From: Erysipelotrichaceae bacterium
GTDB taxonomy: Bacteria; Bacillota_I; Bacilli_A; RFN20; CAG-449
NCBI GenBank assembly: GCA_015059095.1
Contig: SVBA01000002.1
Location: forward strand, 62,001 to 126,000
Length of the DNA stretch: 64,000 nucleotides
Direction: 5' to 3'
Of this stretch, positions 52,604 to 60,382 are shown piece after piece; position 1 is the first letter of the stretch; each line of letters begins with the position of its first letter. The notes below the pieces were generated by a model. It had not been told where the DNA came from and did not search any database. It saw nothing but the letters and a program-made list of their open reading frames with translations. A program made the translations under genes and the position numbers.

Positions 52604-53161
52604 ATGAAAAAAATTAATAAAATAATAAATTTATTCTTATCTGTAATGCTTTTAAACTCTTGTAGTAATTCATTTGAATTTGAAAAAGTAGAAGTTAAAT
52701 CATTATATAATCTATATAAATTGTTGTTTAACTCCAAATTATCAGTAAAAATTAATAATTATTCAATAGAAAATCGTTTTGTGGTAAAAAATAAAATTTT
52801 TGATATTGATTATTGTGATATTTTTGTAAAAGAAATAGGAAAAATTAAAAATATAGATGGTCAACTTTATAAAGTTGAATTAGATTATTATTTAATAAAT
52901 GTAGATATAAATGAAGAACTAGATAAAGATTATGTTTGTAATCTTGTTCGTTCAATTGTTTATTATTCAACTGATGATGATATTCTTGAAGAGGTAGGAT
53001 ATGATATTGGGAGAGTTTTTAATTATCTAGGTTATATTTCAAATGATGATTTTAATGAACTATTAAATGAAAAAGAAATTAAAGTAGATATAAAAAAAGA
53101 TAATGATGAATTTATGAAAATAAATAAAATAGAATCTGAGTTTATGTTTATTGATATGTAA
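52604..53161 (+). CDS. Small lipoprotein, unknown
   Basis: The signal peptide INLFLSVMLLNSC ends at a lipobox cysteine near residue 20. The 185-residue acidic remainder is unrecognised. GAGGTG upstream fits the ATG at 52604 with a 9-base spacing better than the ATG at 52598 or the GTG at 52592. It is followed by a terminator, so it ends the XRE-led unit. Confidence 0.68.
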   Translation: MKKINKIINLFLSVMLLNSCSNSFEFEKVEVKSLYNLYKLLFNSKLSVKINNYSIENRFVVKNKIFDIDYCDIFVKEIGKIKNIDGQLYKVELDYYLINVDINEELDKDYVCNLVRSIVYYSTDDDILEEVGYDIGRVFNYLGYISNDDFNELLNEKEIKVDIKKDNDEFMKINKIESEFMFIDM

Positions 53162-53171
53162 TAAATTTAAA

Positions 53172-53204
53172 GATGATGTAATAATTCTTACATCGTCTTT
53201 TTTT
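53172..53204 (+). terminator. Rho-independent terminator after the lipoprotein pair
   Basis: GATGATGTAA and TTACATCGTC form a 10-bp stem with one G-U pair around TAATTC, followed by seven T. Its presence shows that the amidase reading frame should not be extended upstream through this point. Confidence 0.88.
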
Positions 53205-53228
53205 CTTTCTTGCGTCATATCTTTTATT

Positions 53229-53906
53229 ATGAAAAGATATTTAGGAATATTAAGTGAATTATTAATTATTATTAGTTTAATTACAGGTGTTGTATACAAA
53301 AAAGATAAATTAGATAAAGTTAATATGGAATTAAAAACTATATTGATAGATCCAGGACATGGAGGTAGAGATAATGGAGCATCTTATTCTAATATCTTAG
53401 AGGATGAAATTAATCTTTCAATTGGTTCTAAACTTTATGAAAAATGTATTACAAATAATTACATAGGATATATAACTAGAACTTCAGATTATGATTTATC
53501 TAAATATGATTCATTAAATCATAAAAATGATGATCTTAAAAAAAGAGCAGAATATATTAATACATTAGATATAGATTTATTTGTTAGTATACATTTAAAT
53601 GTTTATCCTAGTGAAGATGTTCATGGACCGATGGTTTATTATAAGAAGGGTAGTGAAGAATCTTATAATCTTGCATTAAGTGTTCAAGATGAATTAAATA
53701 GATTAACTAATAATAAAAAAAGAGTAACTATAGGTGAATATTATTTATTTAAATATACTACAGTTCCAGGAATATTAGTTGAATGTGGCTTTTTGTCTAA
53801 TGAAAAAGAAAGGAATTTACTAGTTTTAGAAGACTATCAAAATTTAATTTCTAATGCGATATTTCAAGGAATTAAAAATAATGAAAAATTAAATGAAAAA
53901 AAGTAA
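53229..53906 (+). CDS. N-acetylmuramoyl-L-alanine amidase (Amidase_3)
   Basis: The enzyme cleaves the bond between muramic acid and the peptide stem of peptidoglycan. A single N-terminal hydrophobic segment (about 8-22) anchors or exports it. The zinc site is complete: DPGHGGRDNGA (His), EDEINLS (Glu), SIHLN (His), and the catalytic Glu in VECGFLSN. The length of 225 residues is normal for a one-domain amidase. The ATG at 53229 lies after a terminator and has no evident ribosome-binding site. Confidence 0.88.
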   Translation: MKRYLGILSELLIIISLITGVVYKKDKLDKVNMELKTILIDPGHGGRDNGASYSNILEDEINLSIGSKLYEKCITNNYIGYITRTSDYDLSKYDSLNHKNDDLKKRAEYINTLDIDLFVSIHLNVYPSEDVHGPMVYYKKGSEESYNLALSVQDELNRLTNNKKRVTIGEYYLFKYTTVPGILVECGFLSNEKERNLLVLEDYQNLISNAIFQGIKNNEKLNEKK

Positions 53907-53940
53907 AAAAGTTGTTGATTTATTTGTCCTATTATATTAT

Positions 53941-53946
53941 TATAAT
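53941..53946 (+). promoter_or_regulatory. Probable -10 box of the tRNA-Ile gene
   Basis: A perfect TATAAT lies 9 bases before the mature tRNA. TTGATT at 53915-53920 could be the -35, although the 20-base spacer is long. An alternative TTGTTG-N17-TATTAT pair overlaps it. Confidence 0.5.
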
Positions 53947-53955
53947 AAGGCGAAT

Positions 53956-54032
<77 letters not shown>

Positions 54033-54044
54033 TTTGTTAATATA

Positions 54045-54070
54045 GACACCTAAGGGTGTCTTTTATTTTT
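54045..54070 (+). terminator. Rho-independent terminator of the tRNA gene
   Basis: GACACC and GGTGTC form a 6-bp stem around TAAG, followed by TTTTATTTTT. Confidence 0.85.
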
Positions 54071-54135
54071 GAATTCATTGAAAAAAAACTGGTTAAATAG
54101 TAATATTTATTTAGAAATAAAGTGGAGGATAATCT

Positions 54136-56154
54136 ATGAAAAAAAATAAATTAACTATTGTAACAATGTCTTTTTTGTTTTCTATGGTAGTGTCTAGTTG
54201 CCAATGGACAGGTGGAAAAGACGGAACAAAATGGTATACAGGCATAGATGTCCCATCTATGTCAATATCAGCAAATGTAGGTGATTTTTATTTAGATACT
54301 GATGATTCAAACATTTATCAGTTGACAGATGATGGATGGATTTTATTAAGCAATATAAAAGGTGATACCGGGGAACAAGGCCCTCAAGGCGAAAAAGGTG
54401 ATACTGGAGAACAAGGTCCTCAAGGTGAAAAAGGGGATACTGGGGAACAAGGTCCTCAAGGTGAATCTGCTCCTTTCGATGTAGCTATTAAAGATATACA
54501 AGTAACATATGAAACAGATGAGCAATTAAATAAAGTAATGGTTTTTAATGTGATTTATACCGATCCTGATAGAGAACCAAAAATTATTAAAGTGATTTTA
54601 GAAAAATCAATTAAAATTAACTTTGAGTCCAACGGAGGAAGTGTAATAGATAACATTTATTGTGTCAATTTTAATGAAATTGATGAACCACAACAACCTA
54701 GTAAAGAAAATTATGAATTCAAAGGATGGTTTTATGATAAATCCTTAAATAATAAAGTTTCTTGGCCAATTATTGCGATAGAAGATATTACTTTATATGC
54801 TAAATGGGAGGAAAATCATATTGTTCCTGGTAGAAATTTAAATGAATCTGCATGGCAAGTACCACAAAAAGGATGGTCTGGTGAAGAAGTTACAATTAAT
54901 TTCTATTCAACAATGGGTACAAAATTAAAAGCAGTATTTGATACTTATTTAGAAGATTTCAATGCTGAATATCCAAACATTAAAGTTCACAATACTAATG
55001 TCGGTGGTTATGATGATGTTAGAGACCGAATCAAAACTGAATTACCAATAGGTCAAGGTCCGGATTTAGCGTATTGTTATGCTGACCATGTTGCTCTTTA
55101 CAACAAAACAAAGAAAGTTGTTACTTTAGATAATTTAATGTCTGACCCGGAAATTGGTTTAACTGATGAACAATATGAAGACTACATCCCGGGTTATTTA
55201 GAAGAAGGTAGACAATTCGGTGATGGTAATATGTATATGATTCCATGGTCAAAATCTACTGAAATCTTATATTACAATAAAGATGTATTCACAAAATTAA
55301 ATTTACAAGTTCCAACAAAATGGTTTGGTGAAGACGATCCAACATCTATGGAATATGTTTGTAAAAAATTAAAAGAATACGATGCAAACTCTATTCCATT
55401 AGGTTATGACTCAGAATCTAACTTCTTCATTACTCAATGTGAACAATTAGGTTTACCATATACATCTGCTACAGGTGAAAATTTCTTATTCAATACTCAA
55501 GCTCACAAAGATCACTTTGCTAAATTCAAATCTTGGTATGATAAAGGTTATATCACAACTCAAACTATTTATGGTTCTTATACATCAGGTTTATTCTGTG
55601 AAACTGGTGCAGACAAACAAAAATCATATATGTTAATTGGTTCATCAATTGGTGCTACTCACCAATGTCCAGATCAAGTTGGCGGAAAAGATCCATTCCA
55701 AGTTGGTATGGCTCAAATCCCACAACACAATGAAAATAATAAAAAAGTTATTTCTCAAGGTCCATCTATTTGTATGTTTAATTATGGCGATGCAGACAAA
55801 GTAGTTGCTTCTTGGTTATTATTAAAATATTTAACAACTAACGCTGAATTCCAAGCACAATTCTCAATTGCTTCAAGTTATGTTCCAGTAATCCAATCAG
55901 TAATGGAAAACGAAACATATGCTGCTTATATCGCTTCTGCTGAAAATACAACTACTCCACAAGAAGATAGAGCTCCAGCTTATGCTACAAAGATTTGTAT
56001 GGATCAAGTAGACAACTACTTCACAACTCCAGCATTCATTGGTTCTTCTGAAGCTCGTTATCAAGTTGGTAACTTAATTACTCAATACTTTACAGGCACA
56101 GATATTGATACAGCATTTGCTGATGCAATTGATAAATGTAAAGAAGCTCTATGA
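54136..56154 (+). CDS. Lipoprotein joining collagen-like repeats, an InlB-like repeat and a sugar-type solute-binding domain
   Basis: The signal peptide ends VVSSC. Residues 76-111 are three Gly-X-Y units of 12 residues (GDTGEQGPQGEK). Residues about 161-230 resemble the Listeria/Bacteroides InlB beta-grasp repeat (YEFKGWFYDKS, then TLYAKW). From residue 250 the rest is an ABC-type solute-binding protein of family 1 (TINFYSTMG, then GPDLAYCYADH, then EILYYNKDVF). No permease or ATPase is nearby. The binding-protein part uses more C-ending codons, like the ribosomal genes, than the first part. It uses a TGA stop. Confidence 0.83.
   Translation: MKKNKLTIVTMSFLFSMVVSSCQWTGGKDGTKWYTGIDVPSMSISANVGDFYLDTDDSNIYQLTDDGWILLSNIKGDTGEQGPQGEKGDTGEQGPQGEKGDTGEQGPQGESAPFDVAIKDIQVTYETDEQLNKVMVFNVIYTDPDREPKIIKVILEKSIKINFESNGGSVIDNIYCVNFNEIDEPQQPSKENYEFKGWFYDKSLNNKVSWPIIAIEDITLYAKWEENHIVPGRNLNESAWQVPQKGWSGEEVTINFYSTMGTKLKAVFDTYLEDFNAEYPNIKVHNTNVGGYDDVRDRIKTELPIGQGPDLAYCYADHVALYNKTKKVVTLDNLMSDPEIGLTDEQYEDYIPGYLEEGRQFGDGNMYMIPWSKSTEILYYNKDVFTKLNLQVPTKWFGEDDPTSMEYVCKKLKEYDANSIPLGYDSESNFFITQCEQLGLPYTSATGENFLFNTQAHKDHFAKFKSWYDKGYITTQTIYGSYTSGLFCETGADKQKSYMLIGSSIGATHQCPDQVGGKDPFQVGMAQIPQHNENNKKVISQGPSICMFNYGDADKVVASWLLLKYLTTNAEFQAQFSIASSYVPVIQSVMENETYAAYIASAENTTTPQEDRAPAYATKICMDQVDNYFTTPAFIGSSEARYQVGNLITQYFTGTDIDTAFADAIDKCKEAL
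54361..54468 (+). repeat. Three tandem 36-bp units encoding collagen-like repeats
   Basis: Each unit encodes GDTGEQGPQGE followed by Lys or Ser. The units differ only at silent positions apart from the last codon. Such arrays expand and contract in other bacteria. Confidence 0.93.
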
Positions 56155-56221
56155 TTAACACTTAATTTTAAAGGAATTAAGAAAAGTATATTTATTATAG
56201 AAATTATAGGAGTAAAGATTT

Positions 56222-56803
56222 ATGACTAAAGAAAAGAATGAAAATGTAATAATTAGAACTTTTAATAAAATTAAAAGAATTAGTAATGTTATTGATATAA
56301 TTGTTCAACTTGGATATATCGCTTATTTAATTTTATGTATATATTTGATTAAAGGAAATATGATTGCTAATTACATCTTCTTAGGTGTATCAGTATTATA
56401 TTTAATTTATCATTGTTTAACTTATAGAAAGTGGATGGATGGAGATAAAGTTCATAGAAAGCAATTAAAGAAAGTTATTAAGTTTTTAAAGAAACTAGTT
56501 AATATTGCAGTTATCGTATTCGCACTTATTGAAGTTAGTGATGCAGGAGGACAAGTAGATTTCTTCCAAGTTATTTCTGCTACATTAATGATTATGGGTT
56601 TCTTATTATCTTTATTATTAGAAGCAATGATGGCTTCACTTAAAAAGAAAGTAGCTAGATTAACTGAATCAGTTAAAGGAAAAGTTGGTTCTATTAAAGA
56701 AGATATAGGATCATCATTTTCTAAAGCTAAAATGGGAGCAACTTCTATATATAATAAAATTAAAAATAAAAAATCTAAGGATGATATTGAAGTTGAAGAA
56801 TAG
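56222..56803 (+). CDS. Membrane protein, unknown
   Basis: The 193-residue protein has about four hydrophobic segments in its first 140 residues (about 22-44, 49-64, 86-104 and 116-138). A basic cytoplasmic tail rich in Lys follows and ends DDIEVEE. I recognise no family. It lies 2 bases before the radical SAM gene, so the two probably share a transcript. A role as partner or substrate membrane protein cannot be inferred from sequence alone. Confidence 0.65.
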   Translation: MTKEKNENVIIRTFNKIKRISNVIDIIVQLGYIAYLILCIYLIKGNMIANYIFLGVSVLYLIYHCLTYRKWMDGDKVHRKQLKKVIKFLKKLVNIAVIVFALIEVSDAGGQVDFFQVISATLMIMGFLLSLLLEAMMASLKKKVARLTESVKGKVGSIKEDIGSSFSKAKMGATSIYNKIKNKKSKDDIEVEE

Positions 56804-56805
56804 TT

Positions 56806-58161
56806 ATGATTTGTAAAGAAAAAATATTAGATAAAGTAATCTTTATTAATAGTAGTAATGCTAATTTTTCTAATGATGAAAAAGATTTAATAAATGATTA
56901 TTATTCCTTAAATTTTGATTTGATTAAATATCAATTTGAAAACTATCAAAATAGTAGTGCAACTTTTTGTGTGAACTTATCCAACGCTTGTAATTTAAAT
57001 TGTGATTATTGTTTTAATGATAAGAAGAATGGGACTAGTATTGATTTAGATAAGATCAAAAAATATTTAGATACCTGCTTTAATTATTTTCCAAATAAAG
57101 ATAAATATTTTGTTGATGTATCTGGTAAGGGCGAACCTTTATTATTCTTAGATAAGATATTAAAGATCAAAGAATATTGCATTAATATTTCTAATAGAAT
57201 AGGTAAAGAAGTATTAGTATCATTTGTAAGTAATGGAACGCTACTTTCTACTGAAATCGCCAGTGTTTTACAAAAAAATGGAATATTATTTGGCGTCAGT
57301 TTAGATGGTAATGAATATGTCCATAACTTACATAGAAAAACTAATAAAGGTGAAGATACTTATCAAACAATTATTAATAATGTTAAGAATATAAAGAATC
57401 ATGAATATGTAGGAGCAGCTACTACTTTAACTAAAGATGTTTTCTCTTTAGTTGATTCGATTAAAGAACTTGGTGAAGTATTTAATACTGTAGGCTATAA
57501 ACCTGCGAGAAACTGTTTAGAAGCTTTTGATAGTGAATCAATTAATAGATGGTTAGTTGAATATGATAGATTAACACTATTCTTATTAGATGAATGTATT
57601 AAAGGTAATGATAAATATATTAAAATTTTACTTAATGGTGATGATTATTTTGGTAAATTTATTAAAAGAATATTAGTAGGATTAAAAGCACATATTCGTT
57701 GTGATGGAGGATTATCTAGAGTTAGTTTAGATGATAATGATTTAGTTTATATTTGTCCTTCTGCTTTTGGAAATGATGATTATGTAGTTGGAGATATCAA
57801 TCATATTGATTATGAAAAACAAAGAAGAATATTTGATGAACAAATTTCAAAATCTAATTGTGGAAATTGTTCAGTTAAGTATTTTTGTGGTGGAGAATGC
57901 TTAATTGAAAAAAGATTGGTTAATGGAAATAATGTTTTGATGTGTAAGTATAAAAAACATCTTATTTTATTAGGTATGTATTTTGTTTTAGAATTAGTGG
58001 ATAAAAATTATCCAATGTTTGTTCATATTAGACAATTTGCACAATCTACTTTAGTAAGATATCAAAAAGATAAAGAATTAGATAAATTCTTAAAAGAACA
58101 TCCAGAATATAACTTTGTAGAAGGTAAAGAAATATTTGATCGTGAGTATAAGAAGTATTAA
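56806..58161 (+). CDS. Radical SAM/SPASM-domain protein
   Basis: Cys62, Cys66 and Cys69 in NACNLNCDYCF form the CX3CX2C site for the SAM-binding iron-sulfur cluster. The C-terminal region has the extra cysteines of a SPASM domain: CDGGLSR, then YICPS, then NCGNCSVKYFCGGECL, then MCKYKK. Family members modify peptides or proteins, for example sulfatase maturases and peptide thioether or cyclising enzymes. No short Cys-rich precursor gene is visible nearby. The length of 451 residues fits peptide maturases. It is followed by a terminator. Confidence 0.85.
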   Translation: MICKEKILDKVIFINSSNANFSNDEKDLINDYYSLNFDLIKYQFENYQNSSATFCVNLSNACNLNCDYCFNDKKNGTSIDLDKIKKYLDTCFNYFPNKDKYFVDVSGKGEPLLFLDKILKIKEYCINISNRIGKEVLVSFVSNGTLLSTEIASVLQKNGILFGVSLDGNEYVHNLHRKTNKGEDTYQTIINNVKNIKNHEYVGAATTLTKDVFSLVDSIKELGEVFNTVGYKPARNCLEAFDSESINRWLVEYDRLTLFLLDECIKGNDKYIKILLNGDDYFGKFIKRILVGLKAHIRCDGGLSRVSLDDNDLVYICPSAFGNDDYVVGDINHIDYEKQRRIFDEQISKSNCGNCSVKYFCGGECLIEKRLVNGNNVLMCKYKKHLILLGMYFVLELVDKNYPMFVHIRQFAQSTLVRYQKDKELDKFLKEHPEYNFVEGKEIFDREYKKY

Positions 58162-58163
58162 TT

Positions 58164-58191
58164 AGCTTTTAGTTAATTCTAGAAGCTTTTT
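58164..58191 (+). terminator. Rho-independent terminator after the radical SAM gene
   Basis: AGCTTTTAG and CTAGAAGCT form a 9-bp stem with one G-U pair around TTAATT, followed by T residues. Confidence 0.85.
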
Positions 58192-58302
58192 ATTTTCTTA
58201 TTGAAAAATTTCTTAAAAGATGTAGTATATTAATTACATTAATTAATAGTTTATAGGGGGGCTTAAAAGTATAAATATTTCTTCTTAATTCTACTTATTT
58301 TC

Positions 58303-58331
58303 TTGAAAAAATACCCATTTTGTGGTATACT
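58303..58331 (+). promoter_or_regulatory. Promoter of the IS607 tnpA gene
   Basis: TTGAAA (58303-58308) and TATACT (58326-58331) are separated by exactly 17 bases and lie about 30 bases before the tnpA start. Confidence 0.75.
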
Positions 58332-58362
58332 ATATGTATAGATAAAAGGAATGTGAATTATA

Positions 58363-58968
58363 ATGAAAATGGCAATTACTGAAGCTGCAAAATTTTTAGG
58401 TGTTGATATATCAACGTTAAGAAGATGGGAAGATGAAGGTAAAATCAAGCCTGAAAGAACAAGAGGTGGTCATAGACGATATGACAAGGATGAACTACTT
58501 TCGCTTTCTAACAAAAGAAAGAATATAAAACTAACTATCGCGTATGCTAGAGTTTCTTCAAGTGATCAAAAAGAAAATTTAGAAAGACAAATAAATAATG
58601 TTAGTTCTTATTGTATAGCTAGAGGATACCAGTTTAAAGTTATATCAGATTTAGGTAGTGGGCTAAATAATAATAAAAAGGGATTAATTGAATTACTTGA
58701 TTTAATTTGTTCTAATGAAATAGAAAGAATAGTTATTAATTATAAAGATAGACTAATTCGATATGGTTATGAAATAATAGAGGAAGTGTGTAAACATCAT
58801 AATGTTTCAATTGAAGTGATAAATCACACTGATGATAAAACATATGAAGAAGAATTAGTTGAAGATGTGTTAAGTATCATAACAGTCTTTTCTTCAAGAT
58901 TATATGGTTCTAGAAGCCATAAGACTAAAAGGGTCATAGATGAAATAAAAAAAATAATGACTGAATAG
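58363..58968 (+). CDS. tnpA: IS607-family serine recombinase TnpA
   Basis: An N-terminal MerR-like helix-turn-helix (residues 1-45, AAKFLGVDISTLRRWEDEGK, then RGGHRRYD) precedes a resolvase catalytic domain. The active-site serine is probably Ser65 in YARVSSSDQK. This HTH-first order is the hallmark of IS607 transposases, which act without RNA guides. At 201 residues it is full length and appears intact. Confidence 0.93.
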   Translation: MKMAITEAAKFLGVDISTLRRWEDEGKIKPERTRGGHRRYDKDELLSLSNKRKNIKLTIAYARVSSSDQKENLERQINNVSSYCIARGYQFKVISDLGSGLNNNKKGLIELLDLICSNEIERIVINYKDRLIRYGYEIIEEVCKHHNVSIEVINHTDDKTYEEELVEDVLSIITVFSSRLYGSRSHKTKRVIDEIKKIMTE

Positions 58969-59003
58969 TATTATTTAAATAAATGAAGAAAGGAGGTTAA
59001 CTA

Positions 59004-60296
59004 ATGATAATCAATCAAAAAATTGAAATTAAGTTTGATAAAGAATCATCTTTAATACTAGATAGCCAATCTAGGATGTGTTCTAAACTTTACAATATTC
59101 TTCTAGAAAACTGTAAGAAAGAATATGAAGAAACAGGACAAAATAAGCTTCTTACAGGTAGAAACTTAAGAGATTTAGTTGTAGATATTAAACAAGAACA
59201 TGCATATTTATATTCTGTACATTCTTCACCACTTAAAAACACAGCATTTAGATTAAAAAGTGCGTTTGAAAAATATTTTAAGAGTTTGAAAGATAAAACA
59301 TATGATTTTGGATATCCTAAATTTCACTCTAATAAGAAAAAATGGTTTTCATTATTGTATGATGAACCAAATAAGGGAATAAGAATAGAAAATAAACATA
59401 TAAGAATATCTTTAGGTTATAAATTAGATGAAAAAGGTAAAAAGATAAGATTATATGTAAATGGTATTTTAGATGAAAAAATTAAAGTTGGAAATGTTAA
59501 AACTTATCGAATAACTAAAGAATTAAATAAATATTATCTTATTGTTACAATTGAAGTATCATACAAAATAAAAGAAAGAAAAGAAAATAAGATAATATCT
59601 ATTGATCCTAATCATACAAATTTCTTTGTTGGAATTGATAATGAAGGAAAAACAATTGAATTAGGAAAAATATATTTGATAAAGTATTTTGATAAACAAA
59701 TTGATAAGGTTAAATCTAAAAGAGATAAGTGTTTGAAAAAATCAAAGACAGTAACAAACGAAAATGGAACATCTTATACAGTAGCAAGTAAAAGATACCA
59801 AAGGTTAGATAAAGCCTTAACAAAATTATATTTAAAACGAAAAAATCAATTAAAAACAGCATTGTTTACAATCACTCATAAACTTTGTGATGAGTATACT
59901 CATATTGTAATTGGAGATTATGTTCCTACACCAGATTTAGCCAAATATCATACAATGGCTAGAGCAATGTTAAACCAATCACCAATCGGTCAATTTAGAA
60001 GTATATTACAACATGTTTCAGCCAAACGAGGGTGTAAGTTTGAGATTGTAGATGAAGCATATACAACAATGACATGTTCAGTATGTGGTGAAGTTTGTCA
60101 CCATGAACCAAATGAAAGAGAATTTATATGTCCATGTTGTAATACAAAATTATATCGAGATATTAATAGTGCAATTAATATTGGGATAAAAGCAAAAGTA
60201 TTGTCTGGCTCAGACTATAAAGGAATAGATTTATCTAAGCCTTTATATACAGCAAATTATAATTTGCGAAAGCAAAGAGTAAGTGGCTGGAATTAA
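59004..60296 (+). CDS. tnpB: TnpB RNA-guided nuclease of an IS607 element, with altered RuvC-II
   Basis: The 430-residue protein has a RuvC-type nuclease core and a four-Cys zinc ribbon (CSVCGE, then CPCC). The first catalytic Asp201 is in SIDPNHTNFF and the third, Asp386, in YRDINSAINIG. At the usual RuvC-II glutamate the sequence reads VIGDYVP (Gly304-Asp305), so the canonical Glu is absent. Glu351 in VDEAYTTMTC is a candidate replacement. TnpB cleaves donor DNA using an omega RNA from the element end. AAAGGAGG precedes the ATG. Confidence 0.9.
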   Translation: MIINQKIEIKFDKESSLILDSQSRMCSKLYNILLENCKKEYEETGQNKLLTGRNLRDLVVDIKQEHAYLYSVHSSPLKNTAFRLKSAFEKYFKSLKDKTYDFGYPKFHSNKKKWFSLLYDEPNKGIRIENKHIRISLGYKLDEKGKKIRLYVNGILDEKIKVGNVKTYRITKELNKYYLIVTIEVSYKIKERKENKIISIDPNHTNFFVGIDNEGKTIELGKIYLIKYFDKQIDKVKSKRDKCLKKSKTVTNENGTSYTVASKRYQRLDKALTKLYLKRKNQLKTALFTITHKLCDEYTHIVIGDYVPTPDLAKYHTMARAMLNQSPIGQFRSILQHVSAKRGCKFEIVDEAYTTMTCSVCGEVCHHEPNEREFICPCCNTKLYRDINSAINIGIKAKVLSGSDYKGIDLSKPLYTANYNLRKQRVSGWN

Positions 60297-60316
60297 ACAA
60301 ATAACGGATGTTATTT
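60140..60316 (+). ncRNA. Candidate omega RNA and right end of the IS607 element
   Basis: TnpB guide RNAs overlap the 3' end of tnpB and extend to the element end. Here a perfect 16-bp palindrome GCAAATTATAATTTGC (60252-60267) lies inside the end of tnpB. The hairpin AAATAAC-GGAT-GTTATTT (60299-60316) lies just after it. The 5' limit is a guess, and the guide would be the bases immediately downstream of the true right end. Confidence 0.45.
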
Positions 60317-60382
60317 ACCTAAATCTATTAATTACATATTATTATATAGAAATAAGTAAATTTAGGAGAGCGGGTGAAAGTT

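Larger units (their letters stand above)
58300..60316 (+). mobile_element. IS607-type insertion sequence
   Basis: A serine-recombinase tnpA and a tnpB in the same direction, 35 bases apart, define an IS607 element. IS607 elements make no target duplication and lack terminal inverted repeats, so the ends cannot be fixed by eye. The left end lies between the terminator at 58191 and the tnpA promoter, possibly at the G run at 58256-58261. The right end probably lies just after the hairpin ending at 60316. Confidence 0.85.

Noticed and set aside
53151-53228. N-terminal extension of the amidase
   Set aside because: The extended frame begins with TTG and runs through a strong terminator hairpin with its T tract.
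54361-54468. Short regular repeats that might be a CRISPR-like array
   Set aside because: The 36-bp units have no spacers and encode in-frame Gly-X-Y collagen-like repeats.
54136-56154. A complete ABC sugar importer operon around the solute-binding protein
   Set aside because: No permease or ATPase gene lies next to it; the neighbours are a tRNA and a membrane protein/radical SAM pair.
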